A stretch of DNA of 36,741 nt from Bdellovibrionaceae bacterium UBA2316 (GTDB lineage: Bacteria; Bdellovibrionota; Bdellovibrionia; Bdellovibrionales; Bdellovibrionaceae), in assembly GCA_002345205.1 (NCBI GenBank), contig DDVI01000141.1, positions 1 through 36,741 of the forward strand, written 5' to 3'. Below are positions 7,680-14,781 of the stretch, piece after piece (position 1 is the first letter of the stretch; every line of letters starts with the position of its first letter). The notes under the pieces are model-generated. The model had not been told where the DNA came from. It saw only the letters and a program-made list of their open reading frames with translations, and ran no database searches. The translations under genes were made by a program, and so were the position numbers.

Positions 7680-7915
7680 AAATTGAGCGAGTTTCATTGA
7701 TACCCCAACGTATCTATATGAGACTTACTTCCCTGGCGTATCTCAAAACCCTTTCTAGTAGCGGTTCTTATGGCATAGATAAATTTAAAACTGATAAGTC
7801 ATGGGATCACACTAACGATTTACGTGGCAAAAGGGAACTAGGGTCTCGGGAAGACTCTTTAGAAACTGAAGACTAAAGCTAGACTCATAAAGCAAGAGTC
7901 TATATATCTTTCTAT

Positions 7916-8686
7916 GTGAAGACTTTCTTTGCCATTATTTTTATTTCTTGGTCTCTTTGCGCACATCAAGTAGAGCGCACGTTTCCTATTAAATACACGT
8001 TTTCGGTGGATGAAAACCTATCACGCATTTCCAGAGCTGAATTTGAATTGGTGCTTAGTATGTTTGATGAGCTTTTTGGGAAAAAATTAGGAAATAAAAC
8101 TATCAGCTGGAAACGTGATATAGACTGGAACAGTTCTTATATGGGCGCGGGTTCGAACGTCATTGACGGAGACTTTTATATCTTGCTCTATGGTGGATTG
8201 GTACGAGCAAAGTTCATGACGATAGGCGCGTTGAGTGCAGTACTTTGTCACGAATTCGGTCACAAGTTGGGTGGTTTGCCCCGGCAGCAGTTTCCAGGCG
8301 AAAACATTCACTGGTCGTCATCGGAAGGACAGGCGGATACATTTGCGGCCGCTAAATGTTTGCCACAAGTTTATGATTGGCTAAAGAAAACAGCTCCGCA
8401 TTTAATTCATTTTGAATTTGAAGCGGTCACATCTAAACAATGTCAAATGGCGACAGATAGGGAGCGTTGTCGTTGGGTTGCAACGAGTGGTATAGATTTA
8501 ATTCAGTCCCTGCAGGTGTATTTTGAAACGGATCTGCCGTTTGCAGACCCGTCAGTAGAAAGCGATGAAAAGCCCGATCGATCTTTAATTACGGCTTATC
8601 CAAGTTATCAATGCCGAATGGATATTTATAAAACCTACGCGGTAAATCCAGCGGCGCCCAGATTAACCTGTTGGTATGTGGATTAG
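7916..8686 (+). CDS. Secreted zinc metalloprotease-like protein (HExxH)
   Basis: A 256-residue secreted protein. The N-terminus is a signal peptide ending near CAHQ. The zinc motif HEFGH is at about residues 112-116, in the hydrophobic helix LSAVLCHEFGHKLGG. About 25 residues later EGQADTFAA supplies a likely third ligand (Glu), so the fold is probably gluzincin-like. The C-terminal half has several cysteines (CLPQ, SKQCQ, ERCRW, YQCRM, TCWYV), suggesting disulfides outside the cytoplasm. The start is GTG 7916, forced by the signal peptide; there is no ribosome-binding site, but TATATC ends 7 nt upstream. Its stop overlaps the convergent subtilase gene by 4 bases. Substrate unknown. In a predator, degradation of prey protein would be a reasonable guess, but that is inference. 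Confidence 0.75.
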   Translation: MKTFFAIIFISWSLCAHQVERTFPIKYTFSVDENLSRISRAEFELVLSMFDELFGKKLGNKTISWKRDIDWNSSYMGAGSNVIDGDFYILLYGGLVRAKFMTIGALSAVLCHEFGHKLGGLPRQQFPGENIHWSSSEGQADTFAAAKCLPQVYDWLKKTAPHLIHFEFEAVTSKQCQMATDRERCRWVATSGIDLIQSLQVYFETDLPFADPSVESDEKPDRSLITAYPSYQCRMDIYKTYAVNPAAPRLTCWYVD

Positions 8687-10002
8687 TTTTTAGACCAAGA
8701 TGGTTTATCCGTTTTAACTTTATTCAACAACAGCGGACCGAGCTGAACTTTCTCGGACCCATCGACTAGTAATTTAATAATTTCTTCTCCGGAAAGATTC
8801 GGATGCTCAATGACAAGTTTGGCAACGACACGGGCAACGGCCGGTGACGCCATACTCGTTCCAGAGGCCTTGCGAATCGGGGCTTTACCCACGCAGTCTT
8901 CGTTCGCTTGTTTAATAGCATAATTGAGGCTCGATGGATTGTTGTAGGGATATTCAGTTTTTTCATTTTTAAGCTGGGATAAAAAAGATGTATCGCACAT
9001 TAATGTTGGCCGAGAGGATTCGATGTCAACTCCGCTAGCGGCAACAAATGCGGCTTGGCTTAATACCAAATTAGAAAAATATGCTAACTTTTCATTTTTA
9101 TCTAAAGCGCCGACGCACACTAAGTTACGTGCTGAAATTCCGCAAGGTAGTTGTAAATTAATATTGTCATCGACCCACTTCGATTCATTGCCGGCCGCCG
9201 CCACGAAAATCACATTTGGATTTCTGTCCATAAAATCTTTTACTTGTGCCATCCAAACTTTTTGTTTTTTCGTGGAGTCTTCAAAAATATTAAATAGGTT
9301 GTCGCCCGCAGGATTTCCTTTTAGTGCGAGAGACATATTTATGACTCGGGCTCCTGCTTTTACGGCCATAGCCATCGCTTGCAAAATATTATTGAATGCA
9401 ATCGCTGTTTTATCTTGAACTAAATCTTGGCGGCCATTTTTATATTTTATATTGATAGGAAGCACGCGGTAGGCGAGTAATCCAATGCGTGGATCATCAT
9501 GTACCATTAAACCAGATACGTGAGTCCCGTGGAATGCGCCAGATTCGAATTCCTGTTCTACATTTCTTAGTGGGTTCAAGTAGGCTGCAAGCTCAGGGTA
9601 AGCAGCCGATATACGTGTCGCTTGCTCACGCGCATTGCGGGAAGGCGGAACATCTTTTTGGTCAGCATCGGGATTAATATCTAAAGTACGAGCTATGTAA
9701 GGTGACGGCCAGTAATCTTGACCAATGAAATCGTAACCTAATCCGACAGGCTGACTATTTTCATCTAAAGTAAAGTGCATGTTATTTAGTAGCTGAGGAT
9801 GATTATAGTCCGTGCCAGAATCTATGGCGGCGACGATAACTTTGTGACGTTGATTGTTCTGTAAGAAATTTCGTTTAGAAGGAACTGGGTTTACAAAATT
9901 GAGGGCGGGGCCTTGTACGATGGTTTGATCGTCGACTTCCTCTCTGCAACCTAAAGTTGCTAAAAATAGAACGCTCATCAAAAGCCATTGAGTCGTTTTC
10001 AT
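8683..10002 (-). CDS. Subtilisin-like serine protease lipoprotein (S8)
   Basis: A 439-residue lipoprotein with lipobox LATLGC (Cys 19). The catalytic triad of the S8 family is complete: Asp 61 in VAAIDSGTDYNH, His near residue 160 in FHGTHVSG, and Ser near residue 382 in SGTSMASPAVAR. The oxyanion Asn lies in VAAAGNES. There is no long inhibitory propeptide; only about 35 residues separate the lipid anchor from the domain. It should act on the periplasmic or outer face. AGGGGG upstream of the ATG is a strong ribosome-binding site. It follows a small membrane-protein gene by 48 bases on the same strand and may be the last gene of that four-gene set. Its stop overlaps the metalloprotease gene by 4 bases, placing two secreted proteases end to end. 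Confidence 0.93.
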   Translation of the reverse strand: MKTTQWLLMSVLFLATLGCREEVDDQTIVQGPALNFVNPVPSKRNFLQNNQRHKVIVAAIDSGTDYNHPQLLNNMHFTLDENSQPVGLGYDFIGQDYWPSPYIARTLDINPDADQKDVPPSRNAREQATRISAAYPELAAYLNPLRNVEQEFESGAFHGTHVSGLMVHDDPRIGLLAYRVLPINIKYKNGRQDLVQDKTAIAFNNILQAMAMAVKAGARVINMSLALKGNPAGDNLFNIFEDSTKKQKVWMAQVKDFMDRNPNVIFVAAAGNESKWVDDNINLQLPCGISARNLVCVGALDKNEKLAYFSNLVLSQAAFVAASGVDIESSRPTLMCDTSFLSQLKNEKTEYPYNNPSSLNYAIKQANEDCVGKAPIRKASGTSMASPAVARVVAKLVIEHPNLSGEEIIKLLVDGSEKVQLGPLLLNKVKTDKPSWSKN

Positions 10003-10050
10003 ATTTCCCCCTGGTCAGACTTTTTTACTTTAGGAACAATCTTGTCAAGA

Positions 10051-10560
10051 CTAAAAGGAAAATGACAAACCAAGCGCCAAGTTTAAACCCGCTAAAGCTG
10101 CGAAGAAGGTTTTAGCGTTCGTATCCTTTTCGGTCGAAGCTGAATAGCCATTTATAGCGGCCGCAAAAAAATGTGCCCACATCTGCATACGCCGCATGCG
10201 CTCAAGGCGTTCTTGTTCATGAGCCAAGAATGTTTTCACAAGCGAACTTCTTTGGCTATCGGATAGCTCGGAGCTTTTTAACGTTTCATAGAACGAATTG
10301 TAAGAGTGTCCATAATAAATATTAGATATACCGTATGTGATAGCAGCTATACCGGCACTGCTAGCTACGCCGTAAACTAATTTAGTAGCAGCGTCTTCAG
10401 TTGCAGGAATGGCAATTAAACTTCCGATTGTAACTAAGCTCCCCGAGACTATAAAGCTTGTGCCGCGACGATCATCTTCGGCACGTAAGGATTCCAAGGA
10501 ATCAGATTCATATTTCGATGCCCAAGAACAGGTGGGTTTTACTGATCGTAATTGATTCAT
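10051..10560 (-). CDS. Small integral membrane protein of unknown function
   Basis: I do not recognise a family. The product is 169 residues from ATG 10560, with three hydrophobic segments: two adjacent ones at about 37-53 and 62-82, and one at the extreme C-terminus (about 150-169, ending in SFSF). A charged helical stretch (about 95-125) contains an Arg/Met-rich run. The first 50-odd bases overlap the 3' end of the barrel gene in another frame, and no ribosome-binding site precedes the ATG. Translation is therefore probably coupled to that gene, or it begins further inside. The terminal aromatic residue raises the possibility of outer-membrane insertion, but the segments look like inner-membrane helices. 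Confidence 0.6.
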   Translation of the reverse strand: MNQLRSVKPTCSWASKYESDSLESLRAEDDRRGTSFIVSGSLVTIGSLIAIPATEDAATKLVYGVASSAGIAAITYGISNIYYGHSYNSFYETLKSSELSDSQRSSLVKTFLAHEQERLERMRRMQMWAHFFAAAINGYSASTEKDTNAKTFFAALAGLNLALGLSFSF

Positions 10561-11557
10561 CAAGAGGATTTAAATACGTTTCATTACGATGAGCTACGCC
10601 CATATTCCACCAGGTATTAAAGATTCCAAATCCGACGCCGTTTTCATCTCGTGCTAAACTGCCAAACAAACGCAGGATTCCAAACTCATAGAAACCACCA
10701 AGTGTCAGTGGACCTGGTCCTTCGCGTAACTTCTTATTAAAGTTAACGTCGACACCTAAACTAAAGCGGCCGTATTCAAATTCGGGATTGATACTAGATG
10801 TGAAATGGAATTCTGGTTCTACCGGTATTTCGGAGAATCGTTCATTCACAAAACCAGAGTTGGCCAAGGCAATTGTGAACTCAGGATTAAGTGGACTGTC
10901 TTTGGGTGCGTACATCACACCGGGTTCGATAAAAAACAAATACTGTTGCTTTGGTTCAAATAGATAGCGACCGTCAGGGACTAATGCATCCGTTAAGTAA
11001 AACTGTGAAGCGACAAAGCGACGATGTACATAGCGCAGTTGGACACCATAGGACCAGTCATCTGAAAGATAGCTACCAAATTGTAGACGTGCCGATTCTT
11101 CCAAAGATGCGTAGAGTGAAATTTTAGGAAGAGCTTGGTTGTGAAAGGACGTGCTGTAGTTTACAAGGACTGGAGTGATGGCCCAGCCAAATGTTTCTTG
11201 AACAAGACCCAATTCGATTTGTGTTTGCAGTTCGTTGTTTTCATGATCTTGAAACAAAGTTTGAATGCTTTTTTGATCGGCGCGACCTTGTGATAGTTCT
11301 GTAGCTTCTTTTAAGTAGGAAACATTGTTGCCCAAAGATAAATTGCCATTAAAGCGGCGTTCTTTTTCCTTGGCAATAAAGGCAGGGTTGCATGGCAAGA
11401 TATCTGTCGGTACGTCTAAGGCATAACAGCTTTGTCGTAGTCCCGTTCCCATTAAACCAGGTGCGCCGCTTAAGAACCGATAAGGAGCTTCATAGGAATG
11501 AGAGGCTAAGGCGCCACACAGGACAGCCGCAAAAACAATTATTTTTTGTTTGTGCAT
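10508..11557 (-). CDS. Outer-membrane beta-barrel protein
   Basis: A 349-residue protein with an N-terminal signal peptide (to about residue 19, SHS-YEA). The mature protein has alternating hydrophobic and polar strands with many aromatic residues, as expected of a transmembrane barrel. CNPAFIA near residue 56 resembles the NPA motif near the N-terminus of FadL/OmpP1-type barrels. The C-terminus ends in a strand (KTHLFLGIEI) rather than the classical terminal Phe. FadL-like transport of hydrophobic molecules is possible but not established. It overlaps the preceding lipoprotein gene by 19 bases and the following gene by about 50, so the three are almost certainly one transcript. Confidence 0.7.
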   Translation of the reverse strand: MHKQKIIVFAAVLCGALASHSYEAPYRFLSGAPGLMGTGLRQSCYALDVPTDILPCNPAFIAKEKERRFNGNLSLGNNVSYLKEATELSQGRADQKSIQTLFQDHENNELQTQIELGLVQETFGWAITPVLVNYSTSFHNQALPKISLYASLEESARLQFGSYLSDDWSYGVQLRYVHRRFVASQFYLTDALVPDGRYLFEPKQQYLFFIEPGVMYAPKDSPLNPEFTIALANSGFVNERFSEIPVEPEFHFTSSINPEFEYGRFSLGVDVNFNKKLREGPGPLTLGGFYEFGILRLFGSLARDENGVGFGIFNTWWNMGVAHRNETYLNPLDESITISKTHLFLGIEI

Positions 11558-12345
11558 AATGTGTCCGCTGTTTTTTGGTAAGAAAGAAGTTGCCGAGTGT
11601 AAACGTTGCCTTTGTCGACATCGGCGCGCATAGCTTGGTAGTTAGCATTGTCATCTGGATAAGCTTTGCCCAAATCATTCAAGCCTTCGCTAACCAAATA
11701 TAAAACTTTAGATAACCAAGTTGAAAGTCCTTTAACCGCTGGGAAGCACGGATCGAATTTTTTGTCAGACCATGCCGTTACAAGGGCTTTGCCATCTTGA
11801 ATTTCTGATTTTACTAAAACCACAGTTAGAAGTGAACGATACAGTTTTGAACTACCAGTAGATGTGCCTTGTAATAGTTCGCGAGCGCGTACTAAATCAG
11901 GACGATCCGTTTCTGCAACAACAGGAACTTTATCCGCTTTCTTTTCAAGGCGCTGAAGGTCTTTAAAATTTTCGTTTAGTATTTTTAGTTGTTCTTTTGA
12001 TTTATCTTCTAGATTTTCCGGAAGCACGTCAGCAGGAACAAGATCAGGAAACGATTCAGGTCCTTTATCTTTTGCGAATGCATCGAAGCCGATTAAATAA
12101 TCCCAATAATTTTCTACTTTCACGCCGGCGCGCCCTGCATATGCTGATGCCAATACTAATCTAACTTCATACGTGTCTTCGTGTTTAAGAGTATCTTCAA
12201 GAAGTTCAATCGCCGATGAATAGTCACCTTGATCGATGTAGGTAGTAGCTTTTGCTGTGTGGTCCTCTGCTGGAGTTTTGTTCGCAACTTTGTGGCAGGC
12301 CAAAATCATAGTTAGCATATAGAAAAACAAGGCGATTCGTTTCAT
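11539..12345 (-). CDS. Lipoprotein with TPR-like helices
   Basis: A 268-residue lipoprotein with lipobox MILAC (Cys 17). Residues about 30-75 contain a tetratricopeptide-like pair (YIDQGDYSSAIELLEDTL, then LVLASAYAGRAG), and the rest is predicted helical. It is the first gene of the minus-strand set, feeding the barrel gene with a 19-base overlap. A helical lipoprotein beside a FadL-like barrel could be an accessory subunit of that channel, or a cell-envelope scaffold. The gene has no clear ribosome-binding site. The exact family is not recognised; the lipoprotein call is firm. Confidence 0.75.
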   Translation of the reverse strand: MKRIALFFYMLTMILACHKVANKTPAEDHTAKATTYIDQGDYSSAIELLEDTLKHEDTYEVRLVLASAYAGRAGVKVENYWDYLIGFDAFAKDKGPESFPDLVPADVLPENLEDKSKEQLKILNENFKDLQRLEKKADKVPVVAETDRPDLVRARELLQGTSTGSSKLYRSLLTVVLVKSEIQDGKALVTAWSDKKFDPCFPAVKGLSTWLSKVLYLVSEGLNDLGKAYPDDNANYQAMRADVDKGNVYTRQLLSYQKTADTLCTNKK

Positions 12346-12442
12346 AGTGGCTGAGGTTTACGCCATCTTCAAAACCATATCCAGATATACTTAGGCGCTG
12401 GAAAATTCTTCACATGGTAGACTATCTAGGTATGTAAAATAT

Positions 12443-12471
12443 TTGACATAATACTCATCGAACGACAATAA
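12443..12471 (+). promoter_or_regulatory. Candidate promoter: TTGACA, 17-base spacer, CAATAA
   Basis: A perfect -35 (TTGACA, 12443-12448) is followed 17 bases later by a weak -10 (CAATAA, 12466-12471). The hexamer ends 6 nt before ATG 12478, which has no ribosome-binding site, so the mRNA may be leaderless. Confidence 0.4.
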
Positions 12472-12477
12472 AAGCGC

Positions 12478-13344
12478 ATGAAAAAAATTCTATTTGATAT
12501 CGCTTTTGTCATCGTATTGCTTTTTTTGACATACGTAACTGCGGAACCACTGAATTCGGCTCAAATTTCAGCACATACAATTCAGTTTGAAATGGGTTTA
12601 AAAGCGTCCCCATTTGCGACGCCGACGGAAGCAAATTTGGTTCGTGAGGATGCCGATGTTCAGGTTTACAGAATCAAGTTAGATCATTTCGGTGCCGGTC
12701 GTATCAGTTTGCTAGCGCGTGGACCAAAAGGTTTTTTGTATAGTCAATCCCGCACTTTGCATGGACTGATGATTGTGTCTGGCTTCTTTACGGGCGAACA
12801 AAGTATCAACCTGATTGGCGATTTTCCAAATCGTGTTTTAGTTGGTTTTGAATATCCATATGCGGCTAACGATTTTCAAAAAGATCCAGGAACGATTTTA
12901 CAGTTTGTAAGAAAAACACCGGCACAGATTGCCTTGGCCCTGGTATGGTTAGCACGCCAACCGTGGATGAATCCACAGGGGCTTTCCGTAATGGGTGTGC
13001 AGTTGGAAAAATCTATTTACGTATGCACAGGTGTGAATCTAGCGGCGATATTGAGCGAAAATTTGAAAGAGTACATGCATCCGGTTTTGCTTGGTCCTAT
13101 CGTGTCGGCATTGATCGCGCCGACGCTGTTGATGGATCCAAAACAGCATTTGCCAGAATTAAATTTCTCCGCGCTCGTGATTCAAACCGATAACGATACG
13201 GTGATTCCACCGGTTTCCCAACGGCAGCTATGGGAGTTACTAAAAGGACCAAAACGGCAGGTGATACTGCGTGGTCCTCATGTAAATCCGGATCAGGTAG
13301 AGCTGATTGAGCAGATTCAAAAAGCTGTCCTAAATAATTTATAA
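12478..13344 (+). CDS. Alpha/beta-hydrolase-like exported protein lacking the nucleophile elbow
   Basis: A 288-residue protein with an N-terminal hydrophobic segment (about 5-22, signal or anchor). The overall pattern matches alpha/beta hydrolases: an oxyanion-side strand (GLMIVSGFF), LVGFEYPY, the strand before the elbow (LSVMGV, about 173-178), the late acid strand (LVIQTDNDTVIPP) and the final RGPHV with a likely catalytic His. At the elbow, where GVSxG is expected, the sequence reads MGVQLEKS. The nucleophile Ser and the following helix seem absent. From GV it passes straight to the KSIYVCTGVNL strand, which in related proteins I recall lies roughly 20-25 residues further on. This looks like an in-frame deletion. 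The protein may be inactive, structural or pseudoenzymatic. Reading frame and codon use are otherwise intact. Confidence 0.65.
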   Translation: MKKILFDIAFVIVLLFLTYVTAEPLNSAQISAHTIQFEMGLKASPFATPTEANLVREDADVQVYRIKLDHFGAGRISLLARGPKGFLYSQSRTLHGLMIVSGFFTGEQSINLIGDFPNRVLVGFEYPYAANDFQKDPGTILQFVRKTPAQIALALVWLARQPWMNPQGLSVMGVQLEKSIYVCTGVNLAAILSENLKEYMHPVLLGPIVSALIAPTLLMDPKQHLPELNFSALVIQTDNDTVIPPVSQRQLWELLKGPKRQVILRGPHVNPDQVELIEQIQKAVLNNL

Positions 13345-13358
13345 CCCGAGCTTGCAGT

Positions 13359-13598
13359 TTAAGCGCACAACTGAATATCTAATTCTAGGTCAGCAGATAA
13401 TCCTTCGAGTACGACTTGATTTTTTCCATCCAAGGTGATCGAGTCGCCAGCTTTTACGATATAGTCGTTAGGATCTTTAGAGGCTGTGACCCACACTGAA
13501 CCGGAACGACAGATTAAAGTCGCATTGTGTTCGATGGAATCAAATTTAAGAGTTTGTCCGCGTTTAAGTGAAATGTGGCCTTGCTTAAGTTTATTCAT
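13359..13598 (-). CDS. DUF2917 domain protein
   Basis: A short protein (80 residues from ATG 13598) with the DUF2917 pattern: a cupin-like beta fold in which SGSVWVTASKDPNDYIVKAGDS carries the conserved W-x-T...DP-x-D...G core. The function of this family is unestablished. An in-frame GTG at 13646 would add 16 residues and run through the operator region, so ATG 13598 is preferred. It lacks a ribosome-binding site, and TATGCT ends 6 nt upstream, with TTGCTT as a possible -35. It is divergent from an Lrp-type regulator, and the shared intergenic region holds symmetrical repeats. It is therefore a likely target of that regulator. Confidence 0.75.
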   Translation of the reverse strand: MNKLKQGHISLKRGQTLKFDSIEHNATLICRSGSVWVTASKDPNDYIVKAGDSITLDGKNQVVLEGLSADLELDIQLCA

Positions 13599-13634
13599 AA
13601 TATTAGCATATATTCTTAATAGGATTAAGCAAGG
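13579..13634. promoter_or_regulatory. Operator region between DUF2917 and Lrp-type genes
   Basis: Two overlapping symmetries are present. CTTAAT-AGG-ATTAAG (13615-13629) is a perfect 15-bp inverted repeat. CCTTGCTTAA (13579-13588) and TTAAGCAAGG (13625-13634) are a perfect 10-bp inverted pair 46 bp apart. The first lies between the -35-like TTGCTT and -10-like TATGCT of the DUF2917 gene, ideal for repression by the divergently encoded Lrp-type regulator. Confidence 0.55.
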
Positions 13635-13662
13635 TCCTGAAAACACTTAATGGAAAATACGA

Positions 13663-14130
13663 ATGGCATTAAATAGAAAGCGTCCACACATCGAGCTTGA
13701 TGATTCCGATCTTAATATTCTTAAGGCGTTGTCTCAAGATGCGAAAATATCGTTTGCAGATTTGGGTAAGAAGGTAAATCTGACGGGACCTGCCGTCCAT
13801 GGCCGGGTGAAGAAAATGGAAAACTCAGGTGTCATTAAACAGTATGGGATCGATATAGATTTTAATTTAATCGGTCTTCCGGTGTGCGCGTTCGTTCGCG
13901 TTCAAACGGGAAAGCTCAGCTGCCGAGACGCTGCAAAGTTAGTTGGACAGTTTGATGAAGTGATCGAATGTCATGCCGTTGCTGGTGAAGATGACCTGCT
14001 ATTAAAGACGCGTACGGCCACACCTCTGGATTTACAGGAACTTCTAGATAAGCTTAAAACAGAAGGGATTATTGTAAACTCGGTCTCTTTGTTTGTTTTA
14101 GAGACCCATTTCGAGCGTGCGCGTCTGTAA
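13663..14130 (+). CDS. Lrp/AsnC-family transcriptional regulator
   Basis: A 155-residue protein of typical family length. The N-terminal helix-turn-helix (about 11-62) contains LDDSDLNILKALSQDAK and the recognition segment GPAVHGRVKKMENSGVI. This is followed by a RAM-type ligand-binding and oligomerisation domain (about 70-150), with the usual VIECHAVAGEDDLLLK block and a final strand. Such regulators sense amino acids or related small molecules and bind as dimers or octamers to spaced sites. Divergence from the DUF2917 gene and paired inverted repeats in between suggest autoregulation and control of that gene. The ribosome-binding site is weak (GGAAA). A cytoplasmic location is expected. Confidence 0.92.
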   Translation: MALNRKRPHIELDDSDLNILKALSQDAKISFADLGKKVNLTGPAVHGRVKKMENSGVIKQYGIDIDFNLIGLPVCAFVRVQTGKLSCRDAAKLVGQFDEVIECHAVAGEDDLLLKTRTATPLDLQELLDKLKTEGIIVNSVSLFVLETHFERARL

Positions 14131-14139
14131 AGAGCCTTG

Positions 14140-14187
14140 CCTCATTGAAAAAAATAAAACACACTGCGTGCAGTTTTATCAATGAGG
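14140..14187 (+). other. Hairpin covering the start region of the next gene
   Basis: CCTCATTGA (14140-14148) pairs with TCAATGAGG (14179-14187). Inner segments TAAAAC/GTTTTA and CTGC/GCAG extend the fold with bulges. The right arm contains ATG 14182 and the GAGG sequence that would serve TTG 14194. It may end the Lrp-type transcript or block translation of the next gene. Confidence 0.5.
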
Positions 14188-14625
14188 TTTCATTTGAGAT
14201 TCTTAATTTTAATTATATTTTTCTTTTCTGCGCCCTTTTCTTATTCACGAACTGTTTTGCCACCCCATTTTAATAGAGAGTATCAACAACCGGTAAAGCG
14301 AGACACCTTAACGTGGGATGATCTTGAACTTTATAACGTTTATAATTTAGCAACTAATATTAACTACACCGATTCGCGTGGGCGAACGATTTTGTTCCCT
14401 GCTGAGAGTCCATTTCGTTTTAATCAGTTGATTCCACTTCCGCAAATACGCTCAATTTATTTTGAATTCATTCACCAAAAATGCCCAACACCTAAACTGA
14501 AATTGGATATTTTTATTTTTGAAAACTTAGGAATTACTCTAGAACCTGATTGCATAATGGGCGTCTACCTTGAGGCGAGAGATTATTATACAACCAGTCT
14601 TTTTAGACCGCCGCTTCGTCGCTAG
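14182..14625 (+). CDS. Small secreted protein of unknown function
   Basis: I do not recognise a family. The 147-residue product begins with a signal peptide (hydrophobic core about residues 6-17, cleavage near SYS-RT). The mature part is rich in Tyr, Phe and Pro, with two cysteines (KCPTP and DCIMG) about 25 residues apart that could pair. Start choice is uncertain. ATG 14182 has no ribosome-binding site and lies inside a hairpin arm. TTG 14194 (143 residues) has GAGG at 6-base spacing and keeps the signal peptide. Either way the initiation region is folded into the hairpin formed with 14140-14148, suggesting controlled translation. Confidence 0.6.
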   Translation: MRFHLRFLILIIFFFSAPFSYSRTVLPPHFNREYQQPVKRDTLTWDDLELYNVYNLATNINYTDSRGRTILFPAESPFRFNQLIPLPQIRSIYFEFIHQKCPTPKLKLDIFIFENLGITLEPDCIMGVYLEARDYYTTSLFRPPLRR

Positions 14626-14651
14626 TAAAGTTATTAGGTCAAGTAAAATTA

Positions 14652-14749
14652 AACGATCGTTCAATAATCCGGAAAAATATGCACTGTTTTTGGGCGATTC
14701 CAAGAGGGTCATAAAGGTTTCTTGACCTTAAATTCGTTCGTGCTACTAA
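14652..14749 (+). promoter_or_regulatory. Promoter and operator region of the efflux operon
   Basis: AACGATCGTT (14652-14661) is a perfect palindrome of a kind often bound by TetR-type repressors. Downstream, TTGACC (14722-14727), a 16-base spacer and an extended -10 TGCTACTAA (14741-14749) form a plausible promoter. GGTCA (14707-14711) and TGACC (14723-14727) form an inverted repeat that overlaps the -35. No TetR gene is adjacent. Confidence 0.45.
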
Positions 14750-14781
14750 CTACATTTCCAAGATTCGGATAGGAGTTATCT

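Noticed and set aside
9023..9418. 131-codon open frame on the plus strand
   Set aside because: It is antisense to the catalytic core of the subtilase, which has a full triad; no ribosome-binding site or recognisable motif.
12945..13193. Second open frame inside the hydrolase gene, considered as evidence for paired frameshifts
   Set aside because: Its translation lacks hydrolase motifs and hydrophobic strands, while the main frame has matching strands on both sides of the elbow; an in-frame deletion explains the data better.
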